From: Impatiens glandulifera
Taxonomy: Eukaryota; Streptophyta; Magnoliopsida; Ericales; Balsaminaceae
Direction: 5' to 3'
DNA: 64,000 nt
NCBI RefSeq assembly: GCF_907164915.1
Contig: NC_061868.1
Span: 31,214,439 to 31,278,438, forward strand
Shown here: positions 27,830 through 38,199 of the stretch, piece after piece
Layout: each line of letters starts with the position of its first letter
How positions within the stretch are numbered: the stretch's first letter is position 1
Made by a program: the position numbers and the translations under genes
Notes under the pieces: generated by a model
The model's database searches: none
What the model saw: only the letters and a program-made list of their open reading frames with translations
What the model was told of the DNA's origin: nothing

Positions 27830-28446
27830 GAGATGATGGCTGTTGAGATGATAGCGGCTGAAATGATGCTCTTGCAGCTCTTGTAGTAGAGGGTGCATGC
27901 ATCACTAATTTGCATGTTGCCCTGTTATGACCTTGACCACCACATGAGCTATATCTTCTCGGTACATTACGAGTCTCACCTTGGGATGACCTACGCTTTA
28001 TTTGTGGTCTCCCTTTCTTAACATTAACAGGTGTTTAAGGCACACTCATTGCTTGATATTTTCTGGAATATCCCAAGAGTCTTGATGATAAACTGGATAA
28101 CATGTCTCCGCATAATGCATTGATCCACGATTCACTTGAGTAATACTTGAAAAAGATAACAATTGAACATGTGAGCAATTGGTTAGTTAGTTAGATAGAT
28201 TCAAGAGCAAATCATTACCTTGAGCAGAACTCATAGGCATCCAATTTATGGGTACGGGCAGCAACTAGGGCATGAGTGCAAGAAAGACCAGATACATCAA
28301 ATACCCTATAGCTACAAGTCAACTTTAAAATCAGATTCACTATCATTCATATAAAACTCGAATCGGTTAAGTGGATGGATATTATATAATCTGGCATTCT
28401 CAACTTGATCACGTAAGAACTTTTCATAATAATGAGATTAACGTTC
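27830..28446 (-). pseudogene. MULE-1 transposase, C-terminal part (SWIM and zinc knuckle)
   Basis: Read on the - strand from 28446: the HYYEKFLRDQVEN segment, then a SWIM-like CSYRVFDVSGLSCTHAL (second Cys is Tyr), LVAARTHKLDAYEF, and near 27915-27950 the knuckle CGGQGHNRATC, all in MULE transposase order. It is the continuation of the gene at 32051-34070, separated from it by the inserted retrotransposon. A frameshift just before the SWIM motif is shared with the right-hand copy, so it predates their separation. 27560-27830 holds only repetitive aaccaacaat-type sequence. Confidence 0.8.
28274..28446 (-). repeat. 173-bp direct repeat flanking the retrotransposon, left copy
   Basis: Matches 32051-32223 with about 12 differences by eye. 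It ends with aacgttc exactly where the left LTR starts. It is transposase coding sequence (HYYEKF to SWIM). An LTR element should be flanked by about 5 bp of duplication, not 173. Confidence 0.88.
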
Positions 28447-29055
28447 TGATACGATCTTTAAAATAAGATGAGAAGAGAAACTGTTTCACCCAACGATGAA
28501 GATCAGTAAAGATTGAAAAGATGAGGAAAGAGATGAGCAACTGCCCTTTCATTCAGAAATTAATTGATACTCATCTAAAGAGAGATTACTGATTATATAT
28601 TCTCAGCACATTCTCTTTAGGGTTAGACAGCTGGCCTAACTAACTGGGTCAGAATTTAAGAAAGACATAAGTTTAGGGGCAGAAATAAAGAAATATTAAA
28701 ACAGAAAAGACAATAAAAAGAAAAGGAAAAACAAATGATATTCTTCATCAGGTTGCTGTGATGTCGCCACGTGGCTCCATAGTCTCCGTCGGATCCTTTG
28801 TAGTTACAGTTCGTAACAATACCTTCTCCATCTGAAATTCGACGTCCTGGCGAATTCATGTAGACATCTTCTTCGTCTCCAAATTAAAACACACCGATTA
28901 CTCCATCGTTCTTGCCTTGAAATCATAACTCTTCCTAAACTTCTCCCTCTCACCAACAAATTCACCTATTTCCTTCTCTTGAATCTTTATAAAGTTTGTT
29001 ATTTCATCATTTCTAAATGAGCTATTTGGATGATGATTGGAAACATGTTTCTTCA
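28447..29055 (-). repeat. 3' LTR of the SGS3-bearing element
   Basis: On the + strand it starts TGATACGATC and ends TTCTTCA. The reverse-strand start TGAAGAAACA matches TGATAGAAACA of the other LTR. It includes SGS3-like codons at about 28898-29055. TATA-like sequence ttatatattctc lies near 28593. Confidence 0.88.
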
Positions 29056-30583
29056 CCTCTCGTTTATCTTGCTGCATTTTCTCAAACTTAGTTTCCAGTT
29101 CTACTCTGGCTTCATGAATCATCTTCATTTGAGCACTGAAGCAGTCTTCTTGAAACACAAACTCTTCATTGGTTTCTTCGTAATGTTTTTTGAACCTCAT
29201 CTTACCGATGTGATACTCCTCCTTAGTCTTTTGCAGCTTTTCATTAACTATACCAAGTGATTTTTCGAGACCTCTAGATCGCATCTGTTCTCTAGCCAGC
29301 ATATCCCTAGACCACATGAGTAGCTAATTGTCTTCATTTACTTGCCTTGTCTGCTTCAAAACCATTTCATTATCAGACTACAACTCATATTTCAACTTCC
29401 CCTTTCCTTGGCAATGTTGGTTGAAGACATCCATGTCTTTCTTATCTGCCATGAATCCATAGAGTTGATGCTTTCCACCAGGATAGAACATGACATGATT
29501 GCGATAAGCTTCCATGTGTCCTGTAGCTGAGCTATCGAATATCATAATACTAATCCCACGGTGTCCTTGAGGTCCATAAGCATGTTTAGCTTTCGAAGTA
29601 TTATATTCATGGAAATATTGCAGAAGCTCTGGATTTCCCATGCCTATCCACTTTTCATCTTCACCTTTTTTGAGTTTTGTGTTCATAATAATAACTATGG
29701 GAGGCCACACAATTTCGCGATCTTTCATTGTTTGATGTGAAAGACCCCTCCATTGGCCAAATGCTTCACCAGCTGGTACAATCGGGGCTCCTCGAATCTT
29801 GAGTTCTTCATCCAATAGTGTCGCAAGCTCGCAATGTAGCTTCATCCTAATCGCCCCCTTTGATGCATGCGTGACAATCAATGGAAAACCTTTATTCCAG
29901 TAAATAGTACCTGGACCATCCAAGCATGCCAGCCAGTGCCACTGTCTGGCTACATCATTCATTTCCTCATTCGAACATTTATCAAATATCTTAAAGAAAT
30001 CGGTTAACATCTTATATTTCTTCCTAGTTTCATGGCTCTTCTCACTTGCACATGAATCATACACATCATTGTCAGAATCATGAAGTACATCATACTCATC
30101 AGACTCATGATTATTGAAAATTGTTTCCTTAAAAACTTACACATTGGCAGCAACAACAGTAGAAGCGGCAGCCGTTGAAGACCAATTCCATCCATTCTGA
30201 AGAGACAGACCAATTGCAGGCCCTGAAGCTGCCAAATTGTTACCGAAACTATTTCCTCTTCCTATCTTTGGTTGTTGCCAACCCTTACCTGCACTTTTCT
30301 CATTATTCCCCCAAGCTTTAGGTGGGGAATTCACAGTTTGTTGATTCCATTGTTTTTCGGGTTTGTTCAAAGAGTTATTCTTGGACTCACAAACACACGT
30401 CTCCCATTCACCACCTTCAAATTCCATACTTATATCAGCAACATTCTTACCCAGCTCCTCTACCTTCCCATTTGACATTGAATTAGGATAATTACTACCA
30501 TTCTTTGGAGTACTGAACCAAAAATCAACTTCATCCGAGAATCCCATTGCAATTATATTATTTGTATTGTAAGTCAGATCCAA
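28898..30583 (-). pseudogene. SGS3-like: SGS3-like gene captured by a retrotransposon
   Basis: SGS3 stabilises cleaved RNA for RDR6 in tasiRNA and transgene silencing. Read on the - strand in one frame: an N-terminal region with GGEWE and PPKAWG (30583-30137), an acidic linker, a zf-XS region (RQWHWLAC..HASKGA), the XS domain (EIVWPPIVIIMNT, YGPQGHRGISIMIF, GGKHQLYGFMA, FNQH) and the coiled-coil tail (KMIHEARVE, KFEKMQQ, FIKIQEKEIGEFV). This is close to full length for the roughly 600-aa family but stops some 40 residues short. Damage: TAA at about 30134, two TAG codons between 29317 and 29380, the first zinc Cys of zf-XS replaced by Trp, and an in-frame gap of about 16 residues in the XS domain before GGKHQLYG. 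No frameshift and no clear intron. It is pseudogenised, probably from a processed copy. Confidence 0.88.
29056..29065 (-). other. Polypurine-tract-like sequence within SGS3 codons
   Basis: On the - strand aaacgagagg stands directly before the LTR start TGAAGAAACA. In the SGS3-like frame these bases encode part of KREV. A plus-strand primer inside captured coding sequence would explain why the LTR starts in the middle of the gene. Confidence 0.5.
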
Positions 30584-30790
30584 ATCAAACCCCCCTCCTG
30601 ATATCTTTTCTTGTTTTGGAAAACAACAGGATGAGATTTGACCTGCAAACCCTTCACTATAAAGAGAGTATGTGCAGACTTAATATCATTAATATGGGAT
30701 GATTCCTCTAGAATAGAACTGAATGACTGAGGGCTTTTTAAAGTGTTCATCCTCATGGGTATGTCTGCAGCAGACAGTCTAAATGGTGCA

Positions 30791-31399
30791 TCATTTAAAG
30801 AATACTTTATTATGTTGATTCGTTGGCATATCAGCAGATCCCAAATTCATACTATCAGTGGAGCAATAACAACTCAAGTTATATTTATGAACTAACCTGT
30901 TTTGATTTAGGTTCATTGGTTGGCTGGTAGACGTGTCACAAATCAAAAGGCCAAAATGTTGTAGGAGTGCTTTCTTGAGTTCCATCCATGTCAATGCCAC
31001 TAACTGGTTTCTTGTCTGCAAAAACGCAACATACCAGGTTCTAGCATTTCCCACGAAATGGATCAAGGCAATATTCACCTTAGCAGTGTCGGTGGTGCCA
31101 CCAACCTTGAAATAGTGTTCAGCCGAAATCATCCACCATTCGACGTTCACTCCATCAAACTTTGGGAACTCTTTTTCTGTCAGTCTCGTTGTAGAAACAT
31201 ATTGTCTATCTATAAGTGGAGTTGCTTGTGAGTAACCCGTTGAATCTACAACATCATGACTTGTTAAAGTTTGTAATTTATCTTCAATAGATCCCATTTT
31301 GTTTTTCAGCCATTCCTGCATTTTGTTTACCGTCTTAGCAAGAGCATCTATTGATACACGCAGCGAGCTGTTTTCCGATTGATGCATGTTGTCTGCCAT
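30791..31399 (-). pseudogene. gag fragment of the SGS3-bearing element
   Basis: Starts ATG at 31399, 13 bp after the primer site. A coiled-coil-like N-terminus (KTVNKMQEWLKNKMGSIED) is followed by a Ty3/gypsy-type gag motif: FPKFDGVNVEWWMISAEHYF, then ALIHFVGNARTWY and WMELKKALLQHFG. About 203 codons remain open; family gag proteins are longer and end in a zinc knuckle, which is missing. The 30584-30790 stretch before the SGS3-like part has an open segment with no domain I recognise. It could be gag remainder or the captured gene's 5' sequence. Confidence 0.8.
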
Positions 31400-31411
31400 C
31401 TTGAGAATCGT

Positions 31412-31425
31412 TGGCTCTGATACCA
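31412..31425 (-). other. Primer binding site, tRNA-Met type
   Basis: The - strand reads TGGTATCAGAGCCA, complementary to the 3' end of initiator tRNA-Met, 2 bp inside the LTR edge. It sets element orientation and the 5' LTR boundary. Confidence 0.92.
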
Positions 31426-31427
31426 CT

Positions 31428-32037
31428 TGATACGATCTTTAGAATAAGATGAGAAGAGAAATTGTTTCACCCAACAATGAAGATCAGTAAAGATTGAAAA
31501 GATGAGGAAAGAGATGAGCAACTGCCCTTTCATTCAAAAATTAATTAATACTCATCTAAAGAGAGATTATTGATTATATATTCTCAGCACATTCTCTTTA
31601 GGATTAGACCGTTGGCCTAACTAACTGGGTCAGAATTTAAGAAAGACATAAGTTCAGGGGCAGAAATAAAGAAATATTAAAACAGAAAAGACAATAAAAA
31701 GAAAAGGAAAAACAAATGATATTCTTCATCAGGTTGCTGTGATGTCGCCACGTGGCTCCATAGTCTCCGTCGGATCCTTTGTAGTTACAGTTTGTAACAA
31801 TACCTTCTCCAGCTGAAATTCGACATCCCGGCGAATTCATGTAGACATCTTCTTCATCTCCAAATTAAAACACGCAGATTACTCCATCGTTCTTGCCTTG
31901 AAATCATAACTCTTCCTAAACTTCTCCCTCTCACCAACAAATTCACATATTTCCTTCTCTTGAATCTTTATAAAGTTTGTTATTTCATCATTTCTAGATG
32001 AGCTATTAAGATGATGAGTGGAAAACTGTTTCTATCA
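31428..32037 (-). repeat. 5' LTR of the SGS3-bearing element
   Basis: 610 bp, + strand TGATACGATC to TCTATCA, giving 5-bp TGATA/TATCA inverted ends. The SGS3-like C-terminal codons are present here too (HHLNSSSRNDEITNFIKIQE on the - strand, ending RTME-like). About 4% divergence from the 3' LTR. Confidence 0.88.
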
Positions 32038-32050
32038 ATTGGTATCAATT

Positions 32051-32223
32051 GAGTGCAAGGAAGACCAGATACATCAAATACCCTACAACTACAAGTTAAC
32101 TTTAAAATCAGATTCACTGTCATGCACATAAAACTTGAATCGGTAAAGTGGATGGATGTTATATAATCTGACATTCTCAACTTGATCACGTAAGAACTTT
32201 TCATAATAATGAGATAAACGTTC
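32051..32223 (-). repeat. 173-bp direct repeat flanking the retrotransposon, right copy
   Basis: Pairs with 28274-28446 (about 7% different). It is separated from the LTR by 13 bp of filler, attggtatcaatt. The SWIM motif here keeps both Cys of CSCR but has Gln instead of the final His. Confidence 0.88.
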
Positions 32224-34070
32224 CTTGTGATTGGACGTTTTTTCTCTTCTATTATTAAACCATTCTTGTATTGTGAATCTTAAATAATTAGTTAAGGTTG
32301 TTATGTAATATTTTCTAGCTTCACTACTTTGACTATTAAAGCTCTTGGCGTAATTGCTTGTCATTTGATTGTATCGTTTACCAGGGCAAAAGGCACGACT
32401 CCATCTCTCCAACCCAATATCTGCCAAATACATGGCAATACGAGGGTCCTTAGCATCGATCTTGTCAAAATGCCGATTAAACTGCAAGATTGTGTATGCA
32501 CGAGAAGATAAATCAAACTCTAAGTGGTAGTGATCAGTTTTAAATTTGGCCATAATATTCATCTTGATGTGGGAAGTACATGCACCGTGATATACTTCTA
32601 GAAAAACTGAGCACAAGGCATTGGCGATGCTTGGGTGTCTATCGGATACGAAGACGAGATCATCAACTAATCCAATTGCATCTCTAAGTTTTTGCATGAA
32701 ATAATTCCAAGAGTTGTTATTCTCTGAATCAACAACACCGAATGTAACAAGATAGAGTTTTTCATTCACATCTAATTCTATCGCAACCAATAGTTGACCT
32801 CCAACCTTGTGCTTAAGAAAACTGGCATCGACACACAATATCAGACGACAACAGTTTTTGAAACCCCTAATTGAGAGGCATAAGGACATGAACATATACC
32901 TGAAATGGCCGTGCTCATCCGTCTGGATGTCTGTTATGGTACCCGAATTATTCTTCTCCAACATGTACATGTATGATGGAAATTTACCATAGGAATCTTC
33001 TACAATTCCTCGCACCGCCATTAGGGCCTTTTCTCTGGACTTCCAAGCCTTATTATAAGTCATCTTTATTCCATAAGTTCTCTGTATGTCTTCCATTATT
33101 TTCTTGAGCATGTGGTCATGGTGATGGTTTATGTACTCGCTCTTCATGCATTCCCCAAAAACTCATGTTGGTGTTTGCCTTTGATTATCTTGCCTCGTCA
33201 CAATTGAACATGTATGATCTTTTACAAATTTATGAATCTCAAACATCTCCGAAGATTTTCCTTTCACAACACGCAATCTCCACTTGCAATTCTTATCCAA
33301 ACATTTCACACACCAAAGTTCTTTTTTTGACTTCTCCACTTTGAATTCAAAATGATTAGGCATCGCATATTTATGTAACATCAGTTGAAGTTCTTTTTTA
33401 TTCTCAAACAACGAATTGACTTCCAATCCGATTTCGTAAGTTAATGCCTCATGTATCGGATTTTCACTACTTGCTATGTTACTAGCAACTCAATCACTGC
33501 AGTTTGGTTGGGTACGAGCAACAACATTATTTGGTTGTGTACTAGGAACCCAAGCACTACTTGGATTGGTACTAGAAACCCAATCAACCCAATCATCATC
33601 CCCCTCATTCAGACGCAAACACAGTTCATCTTCAATGTCATTTTCAGTTTCAAAGAAAATATCCCGCTACTTCGGGAATACGTCAGGATCATCAATTTCT
33701 AGAACCATTACACTTTCTTGAGTTGGGTTTGTTGGATTTCTAGGTAGTGACTTCTCTACTAAGGATACACACAATAGAGTGCAGTTGTGGACTGAAACTG
33801 CTTCATGTAAAATGAACTCCACATCCACATCTTTTTCTTATATCAGATATATAAGAAAATTTGACATTCATGCCAGGAGCATTATACTTGGTTTGAAGCA
33901 ATAAATCATATCTAAATTTGTCAACATTAGTGGTAGAATAGATTAGATCAACTAATTAGACATAAGTAGAATTTTGGGGAACAATCATATCGTTGTTTGA
34001 CTTTTCAAAAAAATGAGTAACATCATCCGTAGTTTTCCACTCTCCATCAAAGTAAAGAAGTACTTGAGCT
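32051..34070 (-). pseudogene. MULE-1 transposase, N-terminal and catalytic part
   Basis: Mutator-type transposase. On the - strand from about 34070: N-terminal LLYFDGEW and DMIVPQNSTY, an acidic linker, the MuDR DNA-binding region (33426-33170: ELQLMLHKYAM, CLDKNCKWRLRVVKG), and the MULE domain (33147-32230) with LILCVDASFLK and LVFVSDRHPSI supplying two catalytic Asp and a following CTSH. The third acidic position, in the family's SNxxES(F/L)N motif, reads TSNYAKSFN here, so Glu appears replaced by Lys. Stops lie at about 33148-33165 between the two large open segments, at the TAG near 33668, and at a frameshift just before SWIM. The gene resumes at 28446 beyond the retrotransposon. Start uncertain; ttgcag at about 34060 could be a splice acceptor. 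Confidence 0.85.
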
Positions 34071-34623
34071 GCAATTGAAAACAGTTCAACAACATTACAA
34101 GATTTACTTTGGTTGTTGCTTTTTAAAGATGGCGTGAACCATAACCGAGGAGGAGTTTGCTGGTAGAGTTTCAAGAAATCCAATGCAACAACTTTTCCAT
34201 AAGTTTGTTTCAATGAATCTAATGGGATATGAGTCCCCTATCCAATAGGTCCATTGAAGCAAACTTGTGAACAATTCTTGGCACATTATATCTCCATGAA
34301 ACATACCAACAAACTCCTTCTCAGTGAGTATTTCGCGTGAGTGGGAAACAATACGCGTGAGTGAGCTATACTAAAATATGTGTAACATCTAGTATAACAT
34401 AGTATTGATTCACATTCATTCAGGAGTTATCGAATACAACCTATCTATACTATGATATAACCAACCTAGTGTTCATAGTCACTAAAAAACATAAAATAAA
34501 CATACCCATTTGGAGAACGAAGAGTAGTGGGTCACGAATTCAAACGGAGAGGTCGTGGTCGTCGTCGTCAGTTGCTGCTCGTGGTCGTGGTCTTCAGGGG
34601 AATAGGATTTGAGAGTGGAGTCG

Positions 34624-35030
34624 GAGTGGGGAAAGTGAGAGAGTCGATAGATATTCGTGAATCGGTTTTGTTTTAAATTATGGCAAAAAATTTTATATAT
34701 ACGATGAAAGACGAGAAATGTCATTCACGCATTTTCATCTAAAACGCGTGAGTTAGTTAACGTTTTAGATGAAACGCGTGAGTGACATTTCCCGTAAATG
34801 GAAAGTCGAGAAATTTCATTCACGCATTTTTATCTAAAACGTGTTAATCAACTCACGCTTTTTAGATGAAAATACGTGAAAGACATTTCTCGTACTTGAG
34901 CGGTAAATTAGGCGCACGAGGAGAATTATAGACTTTTCGCAGGGCAAAAAGGCTCATTTTGCAAACATTATTAGGCGCGGGCCTTTTTTGGAATTAAGAC
35001 TATTAGTAGGGCATTTCATCAAATTTCCCT
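34624..35030 (-). repeat. MULE-1 right terminal inverted repeat
   Basis: Reverse complement of 24598-25006 with scattered changes and small indels. It carries the same double foldback. Followed by the 9-bp ctctctcta target-duplication candidate at 35031-35039. Confidence 0.88.
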
Positions 35031-35039
35031 CTCTCTCTA

Positions 35040-35922
35040 TCTAAATTATTAATTAATTTCTTCTATCTCAATCAACTAATTAAAATATATTATATAAATA
35101 TTAAATAAAATAACACATATATTTTATTTTTATTTAAATTAATAAATATTATATATATATATATATTTAAAATTAATAAATATAATATATATAATGTATA
35201 TCTAAAACTAAATATACTAAACTAAATAATTTAAATAAATATTATAAACTAAAATAAAATATTATACACTAAAATAAAATACATTACATAAATGTTAAAA
35301 TAAAATATTATACACTAAAATAGAATAAATTACATAAACGTTAAAATAAAATGTATATTTTATCTTTGTAATTCAATTTTGTTTCTACAACACATCTAAC
35401 TTTTGAGTTAGATAAATCATATTAACTTTTATAGTGATTTGTTAATCAAACTTTTGATATACTTAATATAAATTTTTAAATTGATTTTTCAATTCAATTT
35501 TTTAATCTTATATTTGTAGTGAATTGTCAATCCAACTTTTGTCAATCTTATATTTACAGTGATTTCTCAATCAAACTTTTAAGATTTATATCAACTTTTA
35601 TAGTGATTTGTCAATCTAACTTTTGTCAATTTTATCTTTATAGTGATTTGTCAATTCAACTTTTATATTGATTTGTCAATCCGATTTTTGTCAATTTTAT
35701 CTTTATAGTGATTTGTCAATTCAATTTTTGAGTTGATAATTCATATAACTTTTAAGTATATTGTCAATTCATATATTTAATGTTAGTGCTAAATTTTTGT
35801 ATAAATAACTCCTCATAGTATTGAGAATTCAAATATATTCACAAGGTTAGATTTTTTAAGTTATGTTAGTTTGAGTTTTAAATATTTACAATTTATTATT
35901 AATATTTTTTTATTTGTGACAG
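35040..35922. other. MULE-2 5' non-coding region
   Basis: To about 35180 it is the remainder of the split MULE-2 left terminal repeat. Then come AT-rich repeats of the phrase tagtgatttgtcaatc(c/t)aacttttg (about 35490-35740, several imperfect units) that run up to the transposase start. Confidence 0.6.
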
Positions 35923-38080
35923 ATGGATAATTCTCTCAACGAAATTGAAAGATCAAATACAATATATAACTTAAGTGGTGTTGATGCTGATCAAAATCAT
36001 GAAAATGAGTTAGAAAGTGATGAATCTAAATGCGATGAAATACACAATGTAGAGCAAGATGACTCAGATCATAATACTAACAACGATGATGAACATATTC
36101 CAACTGTTTCTTGATTTGAAACTGAAGAGATTAATGTTAATTCAGGTAATTGTTTAAACATTAGTCCACTCGATTATAATTTATTTGAAAGTCAATCTTT
36201 TACAGATAAACAATCTGCAATAAGTGCGATAAAAGAATATCACATTAAAAGTTCTAGAAATTTTCATGTTGTGAAAAGTGATACAACACGATATGAGGCA
36301 TCATGTGTTGTGAAAGATTGTCCATGGAGAATTCGAGTGATGAAATAAAAGAAATATGGGTTGTTTGTATCCACTAAACTATCTGCTGAACACATTTGTT
36401 TATTGATGACACTAGAACGAGATCATAAGAAACTAACGTCTAAAATGATTGAAATGTAATAAAAATACAAGTAAACATATTGAATAGTTTATATTACTTA
36501 TAAATTTATTCATTTTATGTCATATTATAAATAATTTTCCTATATTTATGACAGGTTATAGGTAGTCTTTATCTGAAAGTAAGCAACATCCGAAATCAAA
36601 TTGCATCTATGTACAACTATCATGTTAATTACAAGAAAGCATGGATCAGAAAGCAAAAAGCAATATCATATGTTTATGGCGACTAGATGACTTCTTACGC
36701 TAAACTTCTTACATTTTTTAGCGCTTTGATACATTTTAATCCAAACACAATTGCTATCATTGATGCTGAAGCTCATGGCACAAAACCCAACACATCTGTG
36801 TGCAAACATATTTGGTGGGGATTTAAACCAATGATTGACGGATGGCAGCATGTTGCGCCTGTTATTAGCATCGATGGTACTTTTATAAAAGGAAAATACA
36901 ATGAAAAATTATTGATTGCAATGGGTTCTGATTCAAATAATCAACAATATCCCATTGCATAAGCCTTAGTTCATGAAGAGACAACCGTCAATTGGTCTTA
37001 GTTTCTACATCATCTCTGACTATATGTTTGTCAAAATAGAAAGGGAATATGCTTTATTTCTGACCGACATGCTGTAATTATTAAAGCCATGAAAATGGTA
37101 GAAAGTGATTTTACCCGTGAGTGGGGTATACATCGATTTTGTTTGTTGCATTTACGTAGTAATTTCAGTTCAGCTTTTCCATACGCACATTTGAAGATGC
37201 TCCGTTGGATGGCCAGAAGTACTTCTCAGGTACAAAAATTTGAAGCAGCAATGACGCAAATTAAGGAGATTAATCTTGATGCCGAAATATGGCTGTGAAA
37301 GATTCCACTAGAAATGTGGACTATGTCTCATGACAGAGGTTATCGTTATGGCCAAGCGACAACAAATATGGTTAAAAGTTTCAACGGACTCTTACGCTCG
37401 GCTAGATATCTACCAGTCATAGCAATGATTGAGTATACATATTATCGATATGTGAAATTAGTCGTACAAAGATGAACTGTGACGTTTAATGACCTTCAAA
37501 ATGGTTAAACTTATTGTCAAAGGTTAAGAGAATTATTTGAAAATGTTGAGAAGAAAGCATCATCACACAAGGTTGTTCCATACAATGAACAAAGAGGAGC
37601 CTTCAAAATCATTACTGCACAATACAGAACCATAAATGGATATTAGAAGGGTGGTAACAAACATAATGTGGATTTATGTAGAGGTTTTTGCTCTTGTGGA
37701 AAATGGAGTCGATATCCATTTTCGATATCCATTTTCCATGTTCACATATTATGGCAGGTTGTTTGACATGCAACTTAGATTGGAAACAATATATTAAATC
37801 ATGTCACAATTTATCAACACTTTGTGAAATGTGGAAATACGAGTTTAACCAAATTCTTAATCAAGCATATTGGACGTTTCCACTCGCAAATAATTGAGAA
37901 AGGTATGGTGTTCTCATTGCTGATGAAGACATGAAGAAGAAAAAAAAGTCTGGTATGAGGGGTCAAAGTTCGCGTATTCGAACTAAAATGGACAACCCTC
38001 GAAAAGTGAGAGTTTGTGGACGATGCGGATAAAAAGAATATACAAGAGGGAATTCGCGATGTACTGAACGTGATTGATAT
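35923..38080 (+). pseudogene. MULE-2 transposase, broken
   Basis: An acidic N-terminus (MDNSLNEIE.., Asp/Glu-rich) is followed by the MuDR DNA-binding domain (about 36180-36350: KQSAISAIKEYHIK, CVVKDCPWRIRV), the MULE catalytic domain (about 36660-37450: VISIDGTFIKGKY and CFISDRHAVI with two Asp, then HRFCLLHL), the RYGQATTNMVKSFN motif in which the family Glu is Lys, a SWIM-like CSCGKW region and a C-terminal CGRCG knuckle. At least seven stops (near 36114, 36345, 36686, 36961, 37001, 37296 and 37473) and later frameshifts make it a pseudogene. It shares the EYTYYRYVKLV and DLQNG..TYC phrases with MULE-3, so the two belong to one family, distinct from MULE-1. Confidence 0.88.
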
Positions 38081-38199
38081 TTATTATGTATTTTATTTTA
38101 TTGTAATGTTTATGTAATGTATTTTATTTCAAGTTCTGTTTATGTAACGTATTTTATTTTATTTTAATTTATAATAGTTATTTAAATTATTTAATTTAG

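Larger units (their letters stand above)
28447..32037 (-). mobile_element. Non-autonomous LTR retrotransposon carrying an SGS3-like gene
   Basis: LTRs at 28447-29055 and 31428-32037 (609 and 610 bp, about 24 mismatches by eye). The tRNA-Met primer site at 31412-31425 puts the element on the - strand. Order on that strand: 5' LTR, primer site, gag fragment (31399-30791), SGS3-like sequence (30583-28898), 3' LTR. No protease, reverse transcriptase or integrase remains, so it would have needed help from a relative. The SGS3-like frame crosses the polypurine tract and enters the 3' LTR, and both LTRs hold the last ~50 SGS3 codons. It lies inside the transposase gene of MULE-1. No 5-bp target duplication is seen (cgttc on the left, attgg on the right). 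Confidence 0.85.
24598..35030. mobile_element. MULE-1: 10.4-kb Mutator-like element with long TIRs
   Basis: Inverted termini of about 405 bp (24598-25006 and 34624-35030) begin AGGAAATTTGATG and AGGGAAATTTGATG and stay alike through the ctactaatag, aaaaaaggcccgcgc and cgtatatata landmarks. Flanking 9-mers are ttctctcta (24589-24597) and ctctctcta (35031-35039), 8 of 9 alike, as expected for Mutator. Cargo: a DUF1985 pseudogene on the + strand and a transposase gene on the - strand. The transposase is split by the LTR element at 28447-32037. DUF1985 beside a MULE transposase fits the Ulp1-carrying MULE group known in plants. Confidence 0.85.

Noticed and set aside
28898..30583. Calling this a functional host SGS3 gene
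   Set aside because: Three in-frame stops, a lost zf-XS cysteine, an internal XS gap and a missing C-terminus, plus its position between LTRs, all argue against it.
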